From assembly GCF_022179345.1 (NCBI RefSeq), contig NZ_BPQR01000031.1:62001-126000 (forward strand): DNA of 64,000 nt, given 5' to 3'. The DNA comes from Methylobacterium jeotgali. GTDB taxonomy: Bacteria; Pseudomonadota; Alphaproteobacteria; Rhizobiales; Beijerinckiaceae. Every line of letters starts with the position of its first letter. Within the stretch, counting starts at the first letter, position 1. The notes beneath the pieces were generated by a model that saw nothing but the letters and a program-made list of their open reading frames with translations, was not told the origin of the DNA and ran no database searches. A program made the position numbers and the translations under genes. Shown here piece after piece: positions 51,903 through 60,580 of the stretch.

Positions 51903-52910
51903 TCAACCCTCGACCAGTCGCCGCGACGGCCGCGCGAAGCGGGCGAGCAGCGCCGCGACGAGCCCGATGCCCGCCGCCATCGCCGGAAGGGTGACGGGCC
52001 AGCCCGGCCAAAGCAAGGTCGCGGCGGCCAGCAGGGCCAGCGCGACGTTGACCGCGAAGACGCGAGCCACGACCCCGCGCACGCTCAAGCCGTTGACGGT
52101 GGCCCGTTGGTAGAAATGCGTGCGGTGCGCCTCCCAGACCCGCTCCCGCCGGGCGAGCCGCCGGAGCAGGGTGAGGCTCGCATCGGCGAGGTAGAACATT
52201 GGTAGCAGCACGGCGGCGGCGAGGCCCCCTTCGAGGGCGAGCCGGTAGAGCAGCCAGGCCACGATCAGCCCGATCGGCAGGGAGCCGACATCTCCGAGGA
52301 AGAGCCGCGCCACCGGCCGGTTGAAGGGCGCGAAGCCGAGGAGTCCGCCGAGCAGCGCGGCCGCAGCGAGTGACGGCAAGGGAGGCAGGGTACCGGCGAG
52401 ACCGAGCAGCACGAGGGCGCCGGTCACGGGCACCATCTCGGCAACGGTCATCCAGTCGAGCCCGTCCATGAAGTTGACGAGGTTCACGAACCAGAGGCCG
52501 GCGAGCACGGCGAGCGCCCGCTCGACCGGCAGCGGCAGGTCCGGCAGCAACCGCCCCCCGACCGCCGTCACGAGGGCGGCGACGACGAGGGCCTGCACGC
52601 CGAGGCGCAGGGCGGCCGGCAGCGGCCTTATGTCGTCGACGGCGCCGACGAGCGCCAGCAGCACCGCCGCCGCCGCGACGGCGAGCCCCTCGACCCGTTC
52701 CAGCCCCGTCAGGCCACCGGAAAGCGCGGCGGCGACGAGGATCGCGGCGCCGACCACGGCGATGCCGCCGCCCTGCGGGGTCGGCACCGTGTGGCTCGAG
52801 CGCGCGTTCGGCCGCGCCAGGGCGTAGCGCTGGAGGAGTGGCTTCAGGATGAGGATCAGCCCGGCGCTGAGGCCGGCGGCGAGCGGGATCGCGGTGAGGA
52901 CGGACGGCAT
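51903..52910 (-). CDS. Polyprenyl-phosphate sugar-1-phosphate transferase (MraY/WecA family, WbpL/WreU-like)
   Basis: 335 residues with about ten membrane helices. Family signatures are HTVPTPQGGGIAVVG (about 37), the catalytic DD-type NLVNFMDGLDWM (about 144) and RLFLGDVGSLPIG (about 203), then the cytoplasmic loop HRTHFYQRATVNGLS (about 258). It attaches an N-acetyl-hexosamine 1-phosphate to undecaprenyl phosphate and so starts O-antigen or exopolysaccharide repeat synthesis. With the neighbouring reductase and dehydratase, N-acetyl-quinovosamine is the likely sugar. ATG 52910 is preferred; the open frame to 53057 overlaps ecm. Confidence 0.86.
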   Translation of the reverse strand: MPSVLTAIPLAAGLSAGLILILKPLLQRYALARPNARSSHTVPTPQGGGIAVVGAAILVAAALSGGLTGLERVEGLAVAAAAVLLALVGAVDDIRPLPAALRLGVQALVVAALVTAVGGRLLPDLPLPVERALAVLAGLWFVNLVNFMDGLDWMTVAEMVPVTGALVLLGLAGTLPPLPSLAAAALLGGLLGFAPFNRPVARLFLGDVGSLPIGLIVAWLLYRLALEGGLAAAVLLPMFYLADASLTLLRRLARRERVWEAHRTHFYQRATVNGLSVRGVVARVFAVNVALALLAAATLLWPGWPVTLPAMAAGIGLVAALLARFARPSRRLVEG

Positions 52911-52959
52911 GGCGCGCGGCGCGCGGGCTGCGATCCCGCGCGCCTCTCCCGATCGTGCT

Positions 52960-54984
52960 TCAGTAGACCTGCGCGGTCTCGGCCGGCGCCGTCTTCGCCT
53001 TGTCGAGGGACTTCTCGACCACCTTTGCGAGGCCGACCATGATGCGGTCGATGGCATAGTCCTTCGGGGTGTAGACGGCCGAGACGCCCATGTTCTTGAG
53101 GACCAGTTCGTCCTCCGGGGAGATGATGCCGCCGACGACGACGGGGATATGGTCGAGCCCCGCCTCGCGGAGCTTGGCGCGCACCTCGCGCACCAGCGGC
53201 ACGTGCGAGCCGGAGAGGATCGAGAGCCCGACGACGTGGGCGCCGGTCTCCTTCGCCTTGGCGACGATCTCCGTCGGCGTCTGGCGGATGCCGTCGTAGG
53301 TCACGTCGAAGCCGACGTCGCGGGCGCGTAGCGCGATCTGCTCGGCGCCGTTCGAGTGGCCGTCGAGACCGGGCTTGCCGACGACGAGCTTCGGCGTCTC
53401 GCCGAGGCGCTCGCCGAGATCGGCGATGAGGAGCCGCGCCTCCTCCGCCGCCCCCGAGGAGGCGGTCTCGACCGTGACGCCGGTCGGCGCGCGGTACTCG
53501 CCGAAGACCTGGCGCAGGCGCCCACCCCACTCGCCGGTGGTGACGCCGGCCTTCGCGGCGGCGATCGAGACCGGCATGATGTTGGCGCCCGAGCGCGCGG
53601 CGGATTCGAGATCGGAGAGCGCCCGCTCGGCGGCGGCCTCGTCCCGCTCCCCGCGCCAAGCGCGGATGCGCTGCTGGGCCTCCATCTCGACGGTCTCGGA
53701 GACCGTGAAGATCGCCCCCTCGCCGGCCGTCAGCGGCGAGGGCTCGCCGGCCTGCCACTTGTTGACGCCGACGACGATCTGCTCGCCGGCCTCGATCGCC
53801 GAGATGCGCTTGGCGTTCGACTCGACGAGCGCCCGCTTCAGCGCCCCGGTCTCGACGGCGGCGACCGCGCCGCCGATGCCGCCGATGCGCTCCAGCTCGG
53901 CGCGGGTCTGGGTCTTCAGCTCCTCGACCTTGGCGTCGATCACCTTCGAGCCGTCGAAGATGTCGTCGTACTCGAGCAGGTCCGTCTCGAAGGCGAGGAT
54001 TTGCTGCATGCGCATGGACCATTGCTGGTCCCAGGGGCGCGGCAGGCCGAGCGCCTCGTTCCAGGCGGGGAGCTGCACCGCCCGCGCGCGGGCGCGCTTC
54101 GAGAGGGTGACGGCCAGCATCTCGATGAGGATGCGGTGGACGTTGTTCTCGGGCTGCTGCTCCGTCAGCCCGAGGCTGTTGACCTGCACGCCGTAGCGGA
54201 AGATGCGCCGCTTCGGGTCGTCGATGCCGTAGCGCTCCTGGGCGATCTCGTCCCAGAGTTCCGAGAATGCCCGCATCTTGCAGATCTCGGTGACGAACCT
54301 GAGCCCCGCGTTCACGAAGAACGAGATCCGGCCGAACACCTCGGGGAAGCTCGCCTCGTCGAAGTCCGGGTCCTCGCGCACGGTGTCGAGCACCGCGATG
54401 GCGATGGCGAGCGCGTAGGACAGCTCCTGCACCGGCGTCGCCCCCGCCTCCTGGAGGTGGTAGGAGCAGACGTTCATCGGGTTCCACTTCGGCACGTTCT
54501 TCGTGGTGAAGAGGATGACGTCCTTGGTCAGCCGCAAGCTCGGCGCCGGCGGGAACACGTAGGTGCCCCGCGAGAGGTACTCCTTGATGATGTCGTTCTG
54601 CGTGGTGCCCTGGAGGGCGGCGATGTCCGCCCCCTGCTCCTCGGCGACCGCGAGGTAGAGCGACAGCAGCCAGGGCGCCGTCGCGTTGATCGTCATCGAC
54701 GTGTTCATCTGGACCAGCGGGATCTGGTCGAAGAGCGTGCGCATGTCGCCGAGATGGGCGACCGAGACGCCGACCTTGCCGACCTCGCCGCGGGCGAGCT
54801 CGTGGTCGGGGTCGTAGCCGGTCTGGGTCGGCAGGTCGAAGGCCACCGAGAGGCCGGTCTGCCCCTTGGCGAGGTTGCTCCGGTAGAGCGCGTTGGACTC
54901 CGCCGCGTTCGAGTGGCCCGCGTAGGTGCGGATGATCCACGGCTTGTCGCGCTTCACCTCTGCGACACCGGCCTGACCGCTCAT
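52960..54984 (-). CDS. ecm: (2R)-ethylmalonyl-CoA mutase (MeaA/Ecm), B12-dependent
   Basis: 674 residues from ATG 54984 (MSGQAGVAEVKRDKPWIIRTYAGHS) with GGAG 9 nt upstream; in-frame starts at 55008 and 55086 are possible but lack the conserved beginning. The catalytic barrel carries TGLSVAFDLPTQTGYDPDHE and TMTINATAPWLL. The C-terminal cobalamin domain shows KPGLDGHSNGAEQIALRARD with the DxHxxG His (about 554), and VVVGGIISPEDE. The residues agree with remembered M. extorquens MeaA rather than methylmalonyl-CoA mutase. It isomerises ethylmalonyl-CoA to methylsuccinyl-CoA for glyoxylate regeneration during C1/C2 growth. Confidence 0.95.
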   Translation of the reverse strand: MSGQAGVAEVKRDKPWIIRTYAGHSNAAESNALYRSNLAKGQTGLSVAFDLPTQTGYDPDHELARGEVGKVGVSVAHLGDMRTLFDQIPLVQMNTSMTINATAPWLLSLYLAVAEEQGADIAALQGTTQNDIIKEYLSRGTYVFPPAPSLRLTKDVILFTTKNVPKWNPMNVCSYHLQEAGATPVQELSYALAIAIAVLDTVREDPDFDEASFPEVFGRISFFVNAGLRFVTEICKMRAFSELWDEIAQERYGIDDPKRRIFRYGVQVNSLGLTEQQPENNVHRILIEMLAVTLSKRARARAVQLPAWNEALGLPRPWDQQWSMRMQQILAFETDLLEYDDIFDGSKVIDAKVEELKTQTRAELERIGGIGGAVAAVETGALKRALVESNAKRISAIEAGEQIVVGVNKWQAGEPSPLTAGEGAIFTVSETVEMEAQQRIRAWRGERDEAAAERALSDLESAARSGANIMPVSIAAAKAGVTTGEWGGRLRQVFGEYRAPTGVTVETASSGAAEEARLLIADLGERLGETPKLVVGKPGLDGHSNGAEQIALRARDVGFDVTYDGIRQTPTEIVAKAKETGAHVVGLSILSGSHVPLVREVRAKLREAGLDHIPVVVGGIISPEDELVLKNMGVSAVYTPKDYAIDRIMVGLAKVVEKSLDKAKTAPAETAQVY

Positions 54985-55169
54985 CCCTTGGAACTCCGTC
55001 TGCGACATGGAACGGACGCCGAGCCGCGCCTCTTGCAGCGCACCGTAGCGAAGCCGTGCGGCGGCGTCATCAAGCATTGCGCCCATCGAAAGGGGGTTCC
55101 CGGCGCGCGTCGGCGCTTGTCCCGAGCCCAGGATTATCGCGAAGCCTGCCCTCCGCCCTCTGAATTACC

Positions 55170-55181
55170 CTGGTACACCAG
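55170..55181. promoter_or_regulatory. GntR/FadR-type operator-like inverted repeat
   Basis: CTGGT-AC-ACCAG, perfect 5-bp arms with a 2-nt centre, in the AT-rich centre of the ecm/ccr gap. The TGGT...ACCA symmetry is characteristic of GntR-family operators. No GntR gene is in the window. Confidence 0.4.
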
Positions 55182-55276
55182 CATAATTTTGAATTCACAG
55201 GATTGATCAGCCGAGCATTAAATTTTTTCTTTGTCGATGCTTGGAATTTCCTCCCTTTGGGTAGGTCGCTTGCCTC

Positions 55277-55304
55277 TTGGAGGCATCGGCCATCGTCGCT
55301 ATAG
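55277..55304 (+). promoter_or_regulatory. Candidate ccr promoter
   Basis: TTGGAG (55277-55282) and CTATAG (55299-55304) with a 16-nt spacer, 68 nt upstream of ATG 55372. Both hexamers are approximate matches to the housekeeping sigma factor consensus. Confidence 0.35.
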
Positions 55305-55371
55305 CCCAACGATTGAACGGCGGCCCGGCGAGGGAGCGGCCGATTTCGAAGCGTATCGGAGGACGACGGCG

Positions 55372-56664
55372 ATGGCGGCCAGCGCGGCGGTGACACCGGC
55401 GACGAACGGGGAGGTCAAGGACCTCTACGAGATGGGCGAGATCCCGCCGCTCGGGCACGTGCCGGCCAAGATGTACGCCTGGGCGATCCGCCGGGAGCGC
55501 CACGGGCCGCCGGAGCAGTCCCACCAGCTCGAGGTCCTGCCCGTCTGGGAGATCGGCGACGACGAGGTGCTGGTCTACGTCATGGCCGCGGGTGTGAACT
55601 ACAACGGCGTCTGGGCCGGCCTCGGCGAGCCGATCTCGCCCTTCGACGTGCACAAGGGCGAGTACCACATCGCCGGCTCGGACGCGTCGGGCATCGTCTG
55701 GAAGGTCGGCGCCAAGGTGAAGCGCTGGAAGGTCGGCGACGAGGTCATCATCCACTGCAACCAGGATGACGGCGACGACGAGGAGTGCAACGGCGGCGAC
55801 CCGATGTTCTCGCCCTCGCAGCGCATCTGGGGCTACGAGACGGGCGACGGCTCCTTCGCGCAGTTCTGCCGGGTGCAGTCGCGCCAGCTCATGAAGCGCC
55901 CGAAGCACCTCACCTGGGAGGAGGCGGCCTGCTACACGCTGACGCTCGCCACCGCCTACCGGATGCTGTTCGGCCACGCGCCCCACACCGTGCGTCCGGG
56001 CCAGAACGTGCTGATCTGGGGGGCGTCGGGCGGCCTGGGCGTGTTCGGCGTGCAGCTCTGCGCAGCCAGCGGAGCGAACGCCATCGCGGTGATCTCCGAC
56101 GAGTCGAAGCGCGACTACGTGATGAGCCTCGGCGCCAAGGGCGTCATCAACCGCAAGGACTTCGACTGCTGGGGCCAGCTCCCGAAGGTGAACTCGCCGG
56201 AGTTCCACGCCTGGACCAAGGAGGCGCGCAAGTTCGGCAAGGCGATCTGGGACATCACCGGCAAGGGCAATGACGTCGACATCGTCTTCGAGCACCCCGG
56301 CGAGGCGACCTTCCCGGTCTCGGCGCTCGTGGTGAAGCGCGGCGGCATGGTCGTGTTCTGCGCCGGCACCACCGGCTTCAACATCACCTTCGACGCCCGC
56401 TACGTCTGGATGCGGCAGAAGCGCATCCAGGGCTCGCACTTCGCCCATCTCAAGCAGGCCTCGGCCGCGAACCAGTTCGTGCTCGACCAGCGGATCGACC
56501 CCTGCATGAGCGAGGTCTTCCCCTGGGACAAGGTCCCGCACGCCCACACCAAGATGTGGAAGAACCAGCACCCGCCGGGCAACATGGCGGTGCTGGTCAA
56601 CTCCCCCCGCGCCGGGCTCCGCACCGTCGAGGACGTGATCGAGGCCGGCCCGCTCAAGCGCTGA
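55372..56664 (+). CDS. ccrA: Crotonyl-CoA carboxylase/reductase
   Basis: 430 residues from ATG 55372 behind GGAGG; the open frame to 55231 is leader. It is a medium-chain reductase with NADPH-binding GASGGLGVFGVQLC (about 222). Ccr-specific stretches include MAAGVNYNGVWAGLGEPISPFD (about 68), HIAGSDASGIVWKVG, and the CO2-pocket region with FEHPGEATFPVSALVVKRGG. It carboxylates and reduces crotonyl-CoA to ethylmalonyl-CoA, the defining step of the ethylmalonyl-CoA pathway. It pairs divergently with ecm. Confidence 0.96.
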   Translation: MAASAAVTPATNGEVKDLYEMGEIPPLGHVPAKMYAWAIRRERHGPPEQSHQLEVLPVWEIGDDEVLVYVMAAGVNYNGVWAGLGEPISPFDVHKGEYHIAGSDASGIVWKVGAKVKRWKVGDEVIIHCNQDDGDDEECNGGDPMFSPSQRIWGYETGDGSFAQFCRVQSRQLMKRPKHLTWEEAACYTLTLATAYRMLFGHAPHTVRPGQNVLIWGASGGLGVFGVQLCAASGANAIAVISDESKRDYVMSLGAKGVINRKDFDCWGQLPKVNSPEFHAWTKEARKFGKAIWDITGKGNDVDIVFEHPGEATFPVSALVVKRGGMVVFCAGTTGFNITFDARYVWMRQKRIQGSHFAHLKQASAANQFVLDQRIDPCMSEVFPWDKVPHAHTKMWKNQHPPGNMAVLVNSPRAGLRTVEDVIEAGPLKR

Positions 56665-56774
56665 GCGCCCTCGGCCCTGCTTTCGAAGGAGGGGCGGCCA
56701 TGCCCCTCCCGGGGCTTGCCGCCCGATCCGCCGGCAGCGACAAGCTCGGCCGCAACGCGAGGCGGAGACGACCC

Positions 56775-57077
56775 TTGTCCGACGACGATTACGTGTACGA
56801 CGAGGCCAGCGGCGAGTGGCGGCCGGCCTCGGAGATCGCGGCGGCCTCCGCCGCGGCGGGCCGGGTCGAGGTGCGCGACGCCTCCGGCAACCTCCTCGCG
56901 GACGGGGACTCGGTGACCCTCGTCAAGGACCTGAAGGTCAAGGGCGCCAACCAGACCCTCAAGCAGGGCACGGTCATCCGCTCGATCCGCCTCACGGACG
57001 ATCCCGAGGAGATCGACTGCCGCCACGACACCATCAAGGGGCTGGTCCTGCGCACGGAGTTCGTGCGCAAGCGCTGA
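56775..57077 (+). CDS. PhnA domain protein
   Basis: 100 residues from TTG 56775, with GGAG 8 nt upstream; an ATG at 56700 would add a basic, non-conserved leader. The C-terminal PhnA domain is clear: VRDASGNLLADGDSVTLVKD, LKVKGANQTLKQGTVIRSI and IKGLVLRTEFVRKR. The N-terminal half replaces the usual zinc ribbon with an acidic YVYDEASGEWRPASEI. The old name (alkylphosphonate uptake) is not a reliable function. Confidence 0.82.
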   Translation: MSDDDYVYDEASGEWRPASEIAAASAAAGRVEVRDASGNLLADGDSVTLVKDLKVKGANQTLKQGTVIRSIRLTDDPEEIDCRHDTIKGLVLRTEFVRKR

Positions 57078-57097
57078 GGTCCCCGCGCGGGGACCCG

Positions 57098-57274
57098 TCA
57101 GCGACGCGGGCTCTCGTTGACCCGCAGATGGCGGGCGTAGGCCTCCTCGCGCTGCTCGCGCTCCTTGATCATCTCGGCATAGGCCTGCTTCTGCTCGGCC
57201 GAGACCGCCACGGAGCGGGCCTTCTCGGGCTTGCGCTTGGGCGCCTTCTTGAAGGTGTTGCCGGTCTCGCTCAC
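57098..57274 (-). CDS. Small basic/charged hypothetical protein, 58 aa
   Basis: GTG 57274 has GGAGGG 7 nt upstream, which supports translation. MSETGNTFKKAPKRKPEKAR is strongly basic; the rest (AEQKQAYAEMIKEREQREEA) is a charged helix, ending HLRVNESPRR. No family recognised. It is tail-to-tail with the PhnA gene, 20 nt apart. Confidence 0.6.
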   Translation of the reverse strand: MSETGNTFKKAPKRKPEKARSVAVSAEQKQAYAEMIKEREQREEAYARHLRVNESPRR

Positions 57275-57424
57275 GCCACGCCCTCCGTCCCCGTCGGCGC
57301 GCAGGATAGCCCGGCCCCACGACGGATGCGAGACACGGGCGCCCACCTTTCGGAGCGGGGCTGCCGCCGCTAGATAGCAGGGATCGAGACGGCCGCAGCG
57401 CGGCCGGAGACCGGGACCGGGCCC

Positions 57425-58027
57425 ATGGACAAGTTCACCACGCTGGAGGGCGTCGCCGCGCCCATGCGGATCATCAACATCGACACCGACCGCATCATCC
57501 CCAAGCAGTACCTGAAGACGATCAAGCGCACCGGGCTCGGGCAGGGCCTGTTCTCGGAGATGCGCTACAACGACGACGGCTCCGAGAAGCCGGATTTCGT
57601 GCTCAACCAGCCGGCCTACCGGAACGCCAGGATCCTCGTCGTCGGCGACAATTTCGGCTGCGGCTCGTCCCGCGAGCACGCGCCCTGGGCGCTGGCCGAT
57701 TTCGGCATCCGCTGCGTGATCTCAACGAGCTTCGCGGACATCTTCTTCAACAACTGCGCTAAGAACGGCATCCTGGCGATCGTGGTCTCGCCGGAAGACC
57801 TGGAGAAGCTCTTCCAGGACGCGGAGCGGGGCGCCAACGCGACGCTCAGCATCGACCTCGCGAACCAGACCATCAAGGGGCCGGACGGCGGCACGCTGCA
57901 TTTCGACATCGACGAGGGCCGCAAGTACAACCTCCTCAACGGCCTCGACGAGATCGGGCTGACCCTGGAGCGGGCCCCGGCCATCGACGCCTACGAGGAG
58001 AAGCTCAAGCAGCGCGAATGGGCCTGA
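57425..58027 (+). CDS. leuD: 3-isopropylmalate dehydratase small subunit
   Basis: 200 residues. [18 protein letters not shown] (about 20) and the swivel-domain [17 protein letters not shown] (about 78) are diagnostic for LeuD. It forms a heterodimer with LeuC (not in the window) and isomerises 2- to 3-isopropylmalate in leucine synthesis. Start ATG 57425 is the first in frame; the upstream gap is 150 nt. Confidence 0.96.
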   Translation: MDKFTTLEGVAAPMRIINIDTDRIIPKQYLKTIKRTGLGQGLFSEMRYNDDGSEKPDFVLNQPAYRNARILVVGDNFGCGSSREHAPWALADFGIRCVISTSFADIFFNNCAKNGILAIVVSPEDLEKLFQDAERGANATLSIDLANQTIKGPDGGTLHFDIDEGRKYNLLNGLDEIGLTLERAPAIDAYEEKLKQREWA

Positions 58028-58142
58028 GCCCGGCTCCGCTGCGGCGATGCGCGCCGCGCCGCGGATGCTCCCCGCTCACGGTTCGTTTACCTTGAGGGCG
58101 GCTTAAAGGGGCCTTGTCCGCCGAGAACGAGGGAGCCGACCG

Positions 58143-59336
58143 ATGACGCCGCGCACCAGATCCTCCCTCGCGATACCGCTCCTCGTCGGCCTTCTGGCTG
58201 CGGCCCCGGCGCGGGCCGACTTCGAGTCCTGCCTCTCGGCCCTTCAGTCGGAGGCGGCCTCGCAGGGCGTCTCGGCGCAGACCTTCCGCACGGCCACGCG
58301 CGGGATCGCCTTCGACGACAAGGTCATCGAGCTCTCCCAGGCCCAGCCCGAGTTCAAGACGCCGATCTGGGACTACATGGCCGCCCTCGTGGACGACGAG
58401 CGCGTCGAGGACGGGCGGGTGGCCATGCGCCAGCACGCCCAGGCCCTGGCGCTCGCCGAGAGCCGCTACAACGTCGACCGGCACGTCATCGCGGCGGTGT
58501 GGGGCGTCGAGTCGAACTTCGGCAAGAACCTCGGCAAGATGCCGCTCGTGCAGTCGCTGGCGACGCTGACCTGCTCCAACAACCGTCGGCGCGACTACTT
58601 CCGCGGCGAGTTGATGGCGACGCTCAGGATCATCGAGCGCGGCGACATCGAGCCCTCGCGGCTGACCGGCTCCTGGGCCGGCGCCTTCGGGCAGACGCAG
58701 TTCATGCCCTCCACCTACCAGCGCCTCGCCGTCGACCTCGACGGCGACGGCCGCCGGGACGTGGTGGACTCCGCCGCCGACGCGGTCGGCTCGACCGCGA
58801 ACTTCCTGCGGGCGGCCAAGTGGCAGAACGGCCTGGGCTGGGGTTACGAGGTCCGCCTGCCGCGGGGCTTCAACACCGCCGCCGCCGGCCGCAAGAACAA
58901 GAAGTCCGTCGCGCACTGGACATCGCTCGGCGTCACGCGTCTCGACGGGCGGCCCCTCTCGGGCGAGGGCCCGGTCGGCATCCTGGCGCCCGCCGGCGCC
59001 GACGGCCCGGCCTTCCTCGTCACGAAGAACTTCGACGCGATCTACTCGTACAACGCCGCCGAGTCCTACGGGCTCGCGATCGCCGTCCTCTCCGACCGCC
59101 TGAAGGGCCGGCCCGGCGTCCAGACCGCCTGGCCCACCGACGACCCGCCCCTCTCGCGGGCCGAGCGCCGCGACCTCCAGAGCCGCCTGACCGCGCAAGG
59201 CTACGATGTCGGCGAGCCGGACGGCCGCGTCGGCTCGAAGACCCGCGAGGCGATCAAGGACGTCGAGCGCAAGCTCGGTATGCCCCCCACCGGCCGCCCC
59301 GGCGGCAAGGTGCTGGAGGCCCTGCGGCGGGGGTGA
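58143..59336 (+). CDS. Lytic murein transglycosylase (MltB family) with peptidoglycan-binding domain
   Basis: 397 residues. Signal peptide RSSLAIPLLVGLLAAAPARA (cleavage about 21). The catalytic Glu is in VWGVESNFGKN (about 120). SWAGAFGQTQFMPSTYQRLA and the VDLDGDGRRDVVDSAAD loop (about 177-213) mark the MltB/family 3 fold. A C-terminal PG_binding_1 domain (about 340-397, LTAQGYDVGEPDGRVGSKTREAI) anchors it to the wall. It cleaves glycan strands to 1,6-anhydro-MurNAc products, the substrate class recycled by AnmK encoded earlier. Confidence 0.93.
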   Translation: MTPRTRSSLAIPLLVGLLAAAPARADFESCLSALQSEAASQGVSAQTFRTATRGIAFDDKVIELSQAQPEFKTPIWDYMAALVDDERVEDGRVAMRQHAQALALAESRYNVDRHVIAAVWGVESNFGKNLGKMPLVQSLATLTCSNNRRRDYFRGELMATLRIIERGDIEPSRLTGSWAGAFGQTQFMPSTYQRLAVDLDGDGRRDVVDSAADAVGSTANFLRAAKWQNGLGWGYEVRLPRGFNTAAAGRKNKKSVAHWTSLGVTRLDGRPLSGEGPVGILAPAGADGPAFLVTKNFDAIYSYNAAESYGLAIAVLSDRLKGRPGVQTAWPTDDPPLSRAERRDLQSRLTAQGYDVGEPDGRVGSKTREAIKDVERKLGMPPTGRPGGKVLEALRRG

Positions 59337-59459
59337 CGCCTCCCGTCACAACAGCGCGAGCGGACGCCGGGATCGTCTTGCGGCGGGCTTGGCCACGTCC
59401 CTAGCTATCGTGCCTCCCACCCCGCCGGCCCCCGCCGTCCGGCCTACATGGAGGCTGTC

Positions 59460-59786
59460 ATGGGACGACTGTTCGAAGACCGCGAGCGCGCGGAGGAGCT
59501 GCTGTTCGCCCGCTCGGAGGAGGCGCGCTTCCTCGCCCATTGCAACGCGCTTCGTAAGCTCGCCGCCTATGCCGGAGAGCGGCGCGGGCTCGATATGCAG
59601 GCGACCGAGACCTACGCGGAGACGTTGATCTCGCTGTCCGTCGAGGGCCACCGCGACGCCGAGCTGCTGGAGCAGGTGCGCGCCGACATCGCCGCGAGGA
59701 ATGATACCATCGACGCCTCGGAGATGACCGCGGTGTTCGGGCGGTGCCTCGCCTCGGCCGCCGAGGAGATGCGCGCCACCCGCTGA
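59460..59786 (+). CDS. DUF1476 protein; divergent paralogue of the F1-ATPase inhibitor zeta
   Basis: 108 residues. ATG 59460 is chosen over ATG 59448 because GGAGG lies 6 nt upstream. The opening FEDRERAEELLFARSEEARF resembles the inhibitory FDDREKAFE... start of zeta. LRKLAAYAGERRG, YAETLISLSVEG and DAELLEQVRADIAA follow the DUF1476 layout. Alphaproteobacterial zeta inhibits ATP hydrolysis by F1-ATPase; whether this diverged copy still does is unknown. It stands alone between a transglycosylase and rplS. Confidence 0.75.
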   Translation: MGRLFEDRERAEELLFARSEEARFLAHCNALRKLAAYAGERRGLDMQATETYAETLISLSVEGHRDAELLEQVRADIAARNDTIDASEMTAVFGRCLASAAEEMRATR

Positions 59787-59873
59787 CGACGTGCCCGGCA
59801 TGAGTGGCGACGCATGATCGGCAGATCATCTCGGACGGCGATCTCGGCGCCGTCGGATGGCTCTCGATCGCAA

Positions 59874-59907
59874 ACGAAAAGCCGCCCGGTCGGGGGACCG
59901 GACGGCT
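59874..59907 (-). terminator. rplS intrinsic terminator
   Basis: On the minus strand AGCCGTCCGGTC and GACCGGGCGGCT pair over 12 bp (one wobble) with a 4-nt C loop and are followed by TTTTCG, 36 nt past the rplS stop. Confidence 0.85.
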
Positions 59908-59942
59908 CGGATCTCTTGCAGGGCGCTCCAGAAGGAGCAGCC

Positions 59943-60341
59943 TCACTCCGCGGCGGTCGGCGCCGGGGCGGCCTTCTCGGCCTTGTTGCGGTCGGTGCGC
60001 TCGACAATGCGGGCGGACTTACCGCGGCGGTCGCGCAGGTAGTAGAGCTTGGCGCGCCGGACCTTGCCGCGGCGGACCACCTTGATCGAGTCGATCAGCG
60101 GGCCGTGCACGGGGAAGACGCGCTCGACGCCCTCGCCGTAGGAGATCTTGCGGACGGTGAAGCTCTCGTTGAGGCCGCCGCCGGAGCGGGCGATGCAGAC
60201 GCCCTCGTAGGCCTGGACGCGGGTGCGCTCGCCTTCCTTGACCTTGACGTTCACGATGACCGTGTCGCCCGGCTCGAAGTCGGGGATGGTCTTGGCGAGA
60301 CGAGCGATCTCTTCCTGCTCGAGCTGCTGGATGATGTTCAT
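59943..60341 (-). CDS. rplS: 50S ribosomal protein L19
   Basis: 132 residues from ATG 60341 ([15 protein letters not shown]). Typical L19 segments are [40 protein letters not shown] and [23 protein letters not shown]. An Ala/Pro/Glu tail extends past the conserved end. The longer in-frame start at 60377 is not conserved. The usual upstream partner trmD is not adjacent; the 239-nt region to the Nfu gene must carry its promoter. Confidence 0.97.
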   Translation of the reverse strand: MNIIQQLEQEEIARLAKTIPDFEPGDTVIVNVKVKEGERTRVQAYEGVCIARSGGGLNESFTVRKISYGEGVERVFPVHGPLIDSIKVVRRGKVRRAKLYYLRDRRGKSARIVERTDRNKAEKAAPAPTAAE

Positions 60342-60580
60342 CGAAAAAGCTCCGGCCGTCGCGCCCTTTCCCGGCATGGGAACGGGCGTCAGGATTTCGG
60401 CATCCTGTTGTGAGTTGGCGCCCGCTTACACGAACTGCCCTCCCCTGTCGATGCCGACGCGGGACCGCGCGCGGTTGAGAAAAATCCGCGCCGGGTCCAC
60501 ATGGAAGCCGGTGCCGGCGCCCTCCGGCACCGTTCCCGGCCGGCCTTGAACCGGCGTCAGAGGACGAGGACGAGACCGCG

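Larger units (their letters stand above)
54985..55371. other. Divergent ecm/ccr regulatory region
   Basis: 387 nt between the divergent ecm and ccr genes with no gene. The part from about 55160 to 55255 is clearly AT-rich against the GC-rich surroundings and contains A/T tracts. A GntR-like inverted repeat lies at 55170-55181 and a promoter-like pair at 55277-55304. Both ethylmalonyl-CoA-pathway genes are presumably controlled from here. Confidence 0.6.

Noticed and set aside
54985-55371. Possible cobalamin riboswitch before the B12-dependent mutase
   Set aside because: I could not find the conserved B12-box core or a matching stem arrangement; the region is AT-rich with only a short inverted repeat.
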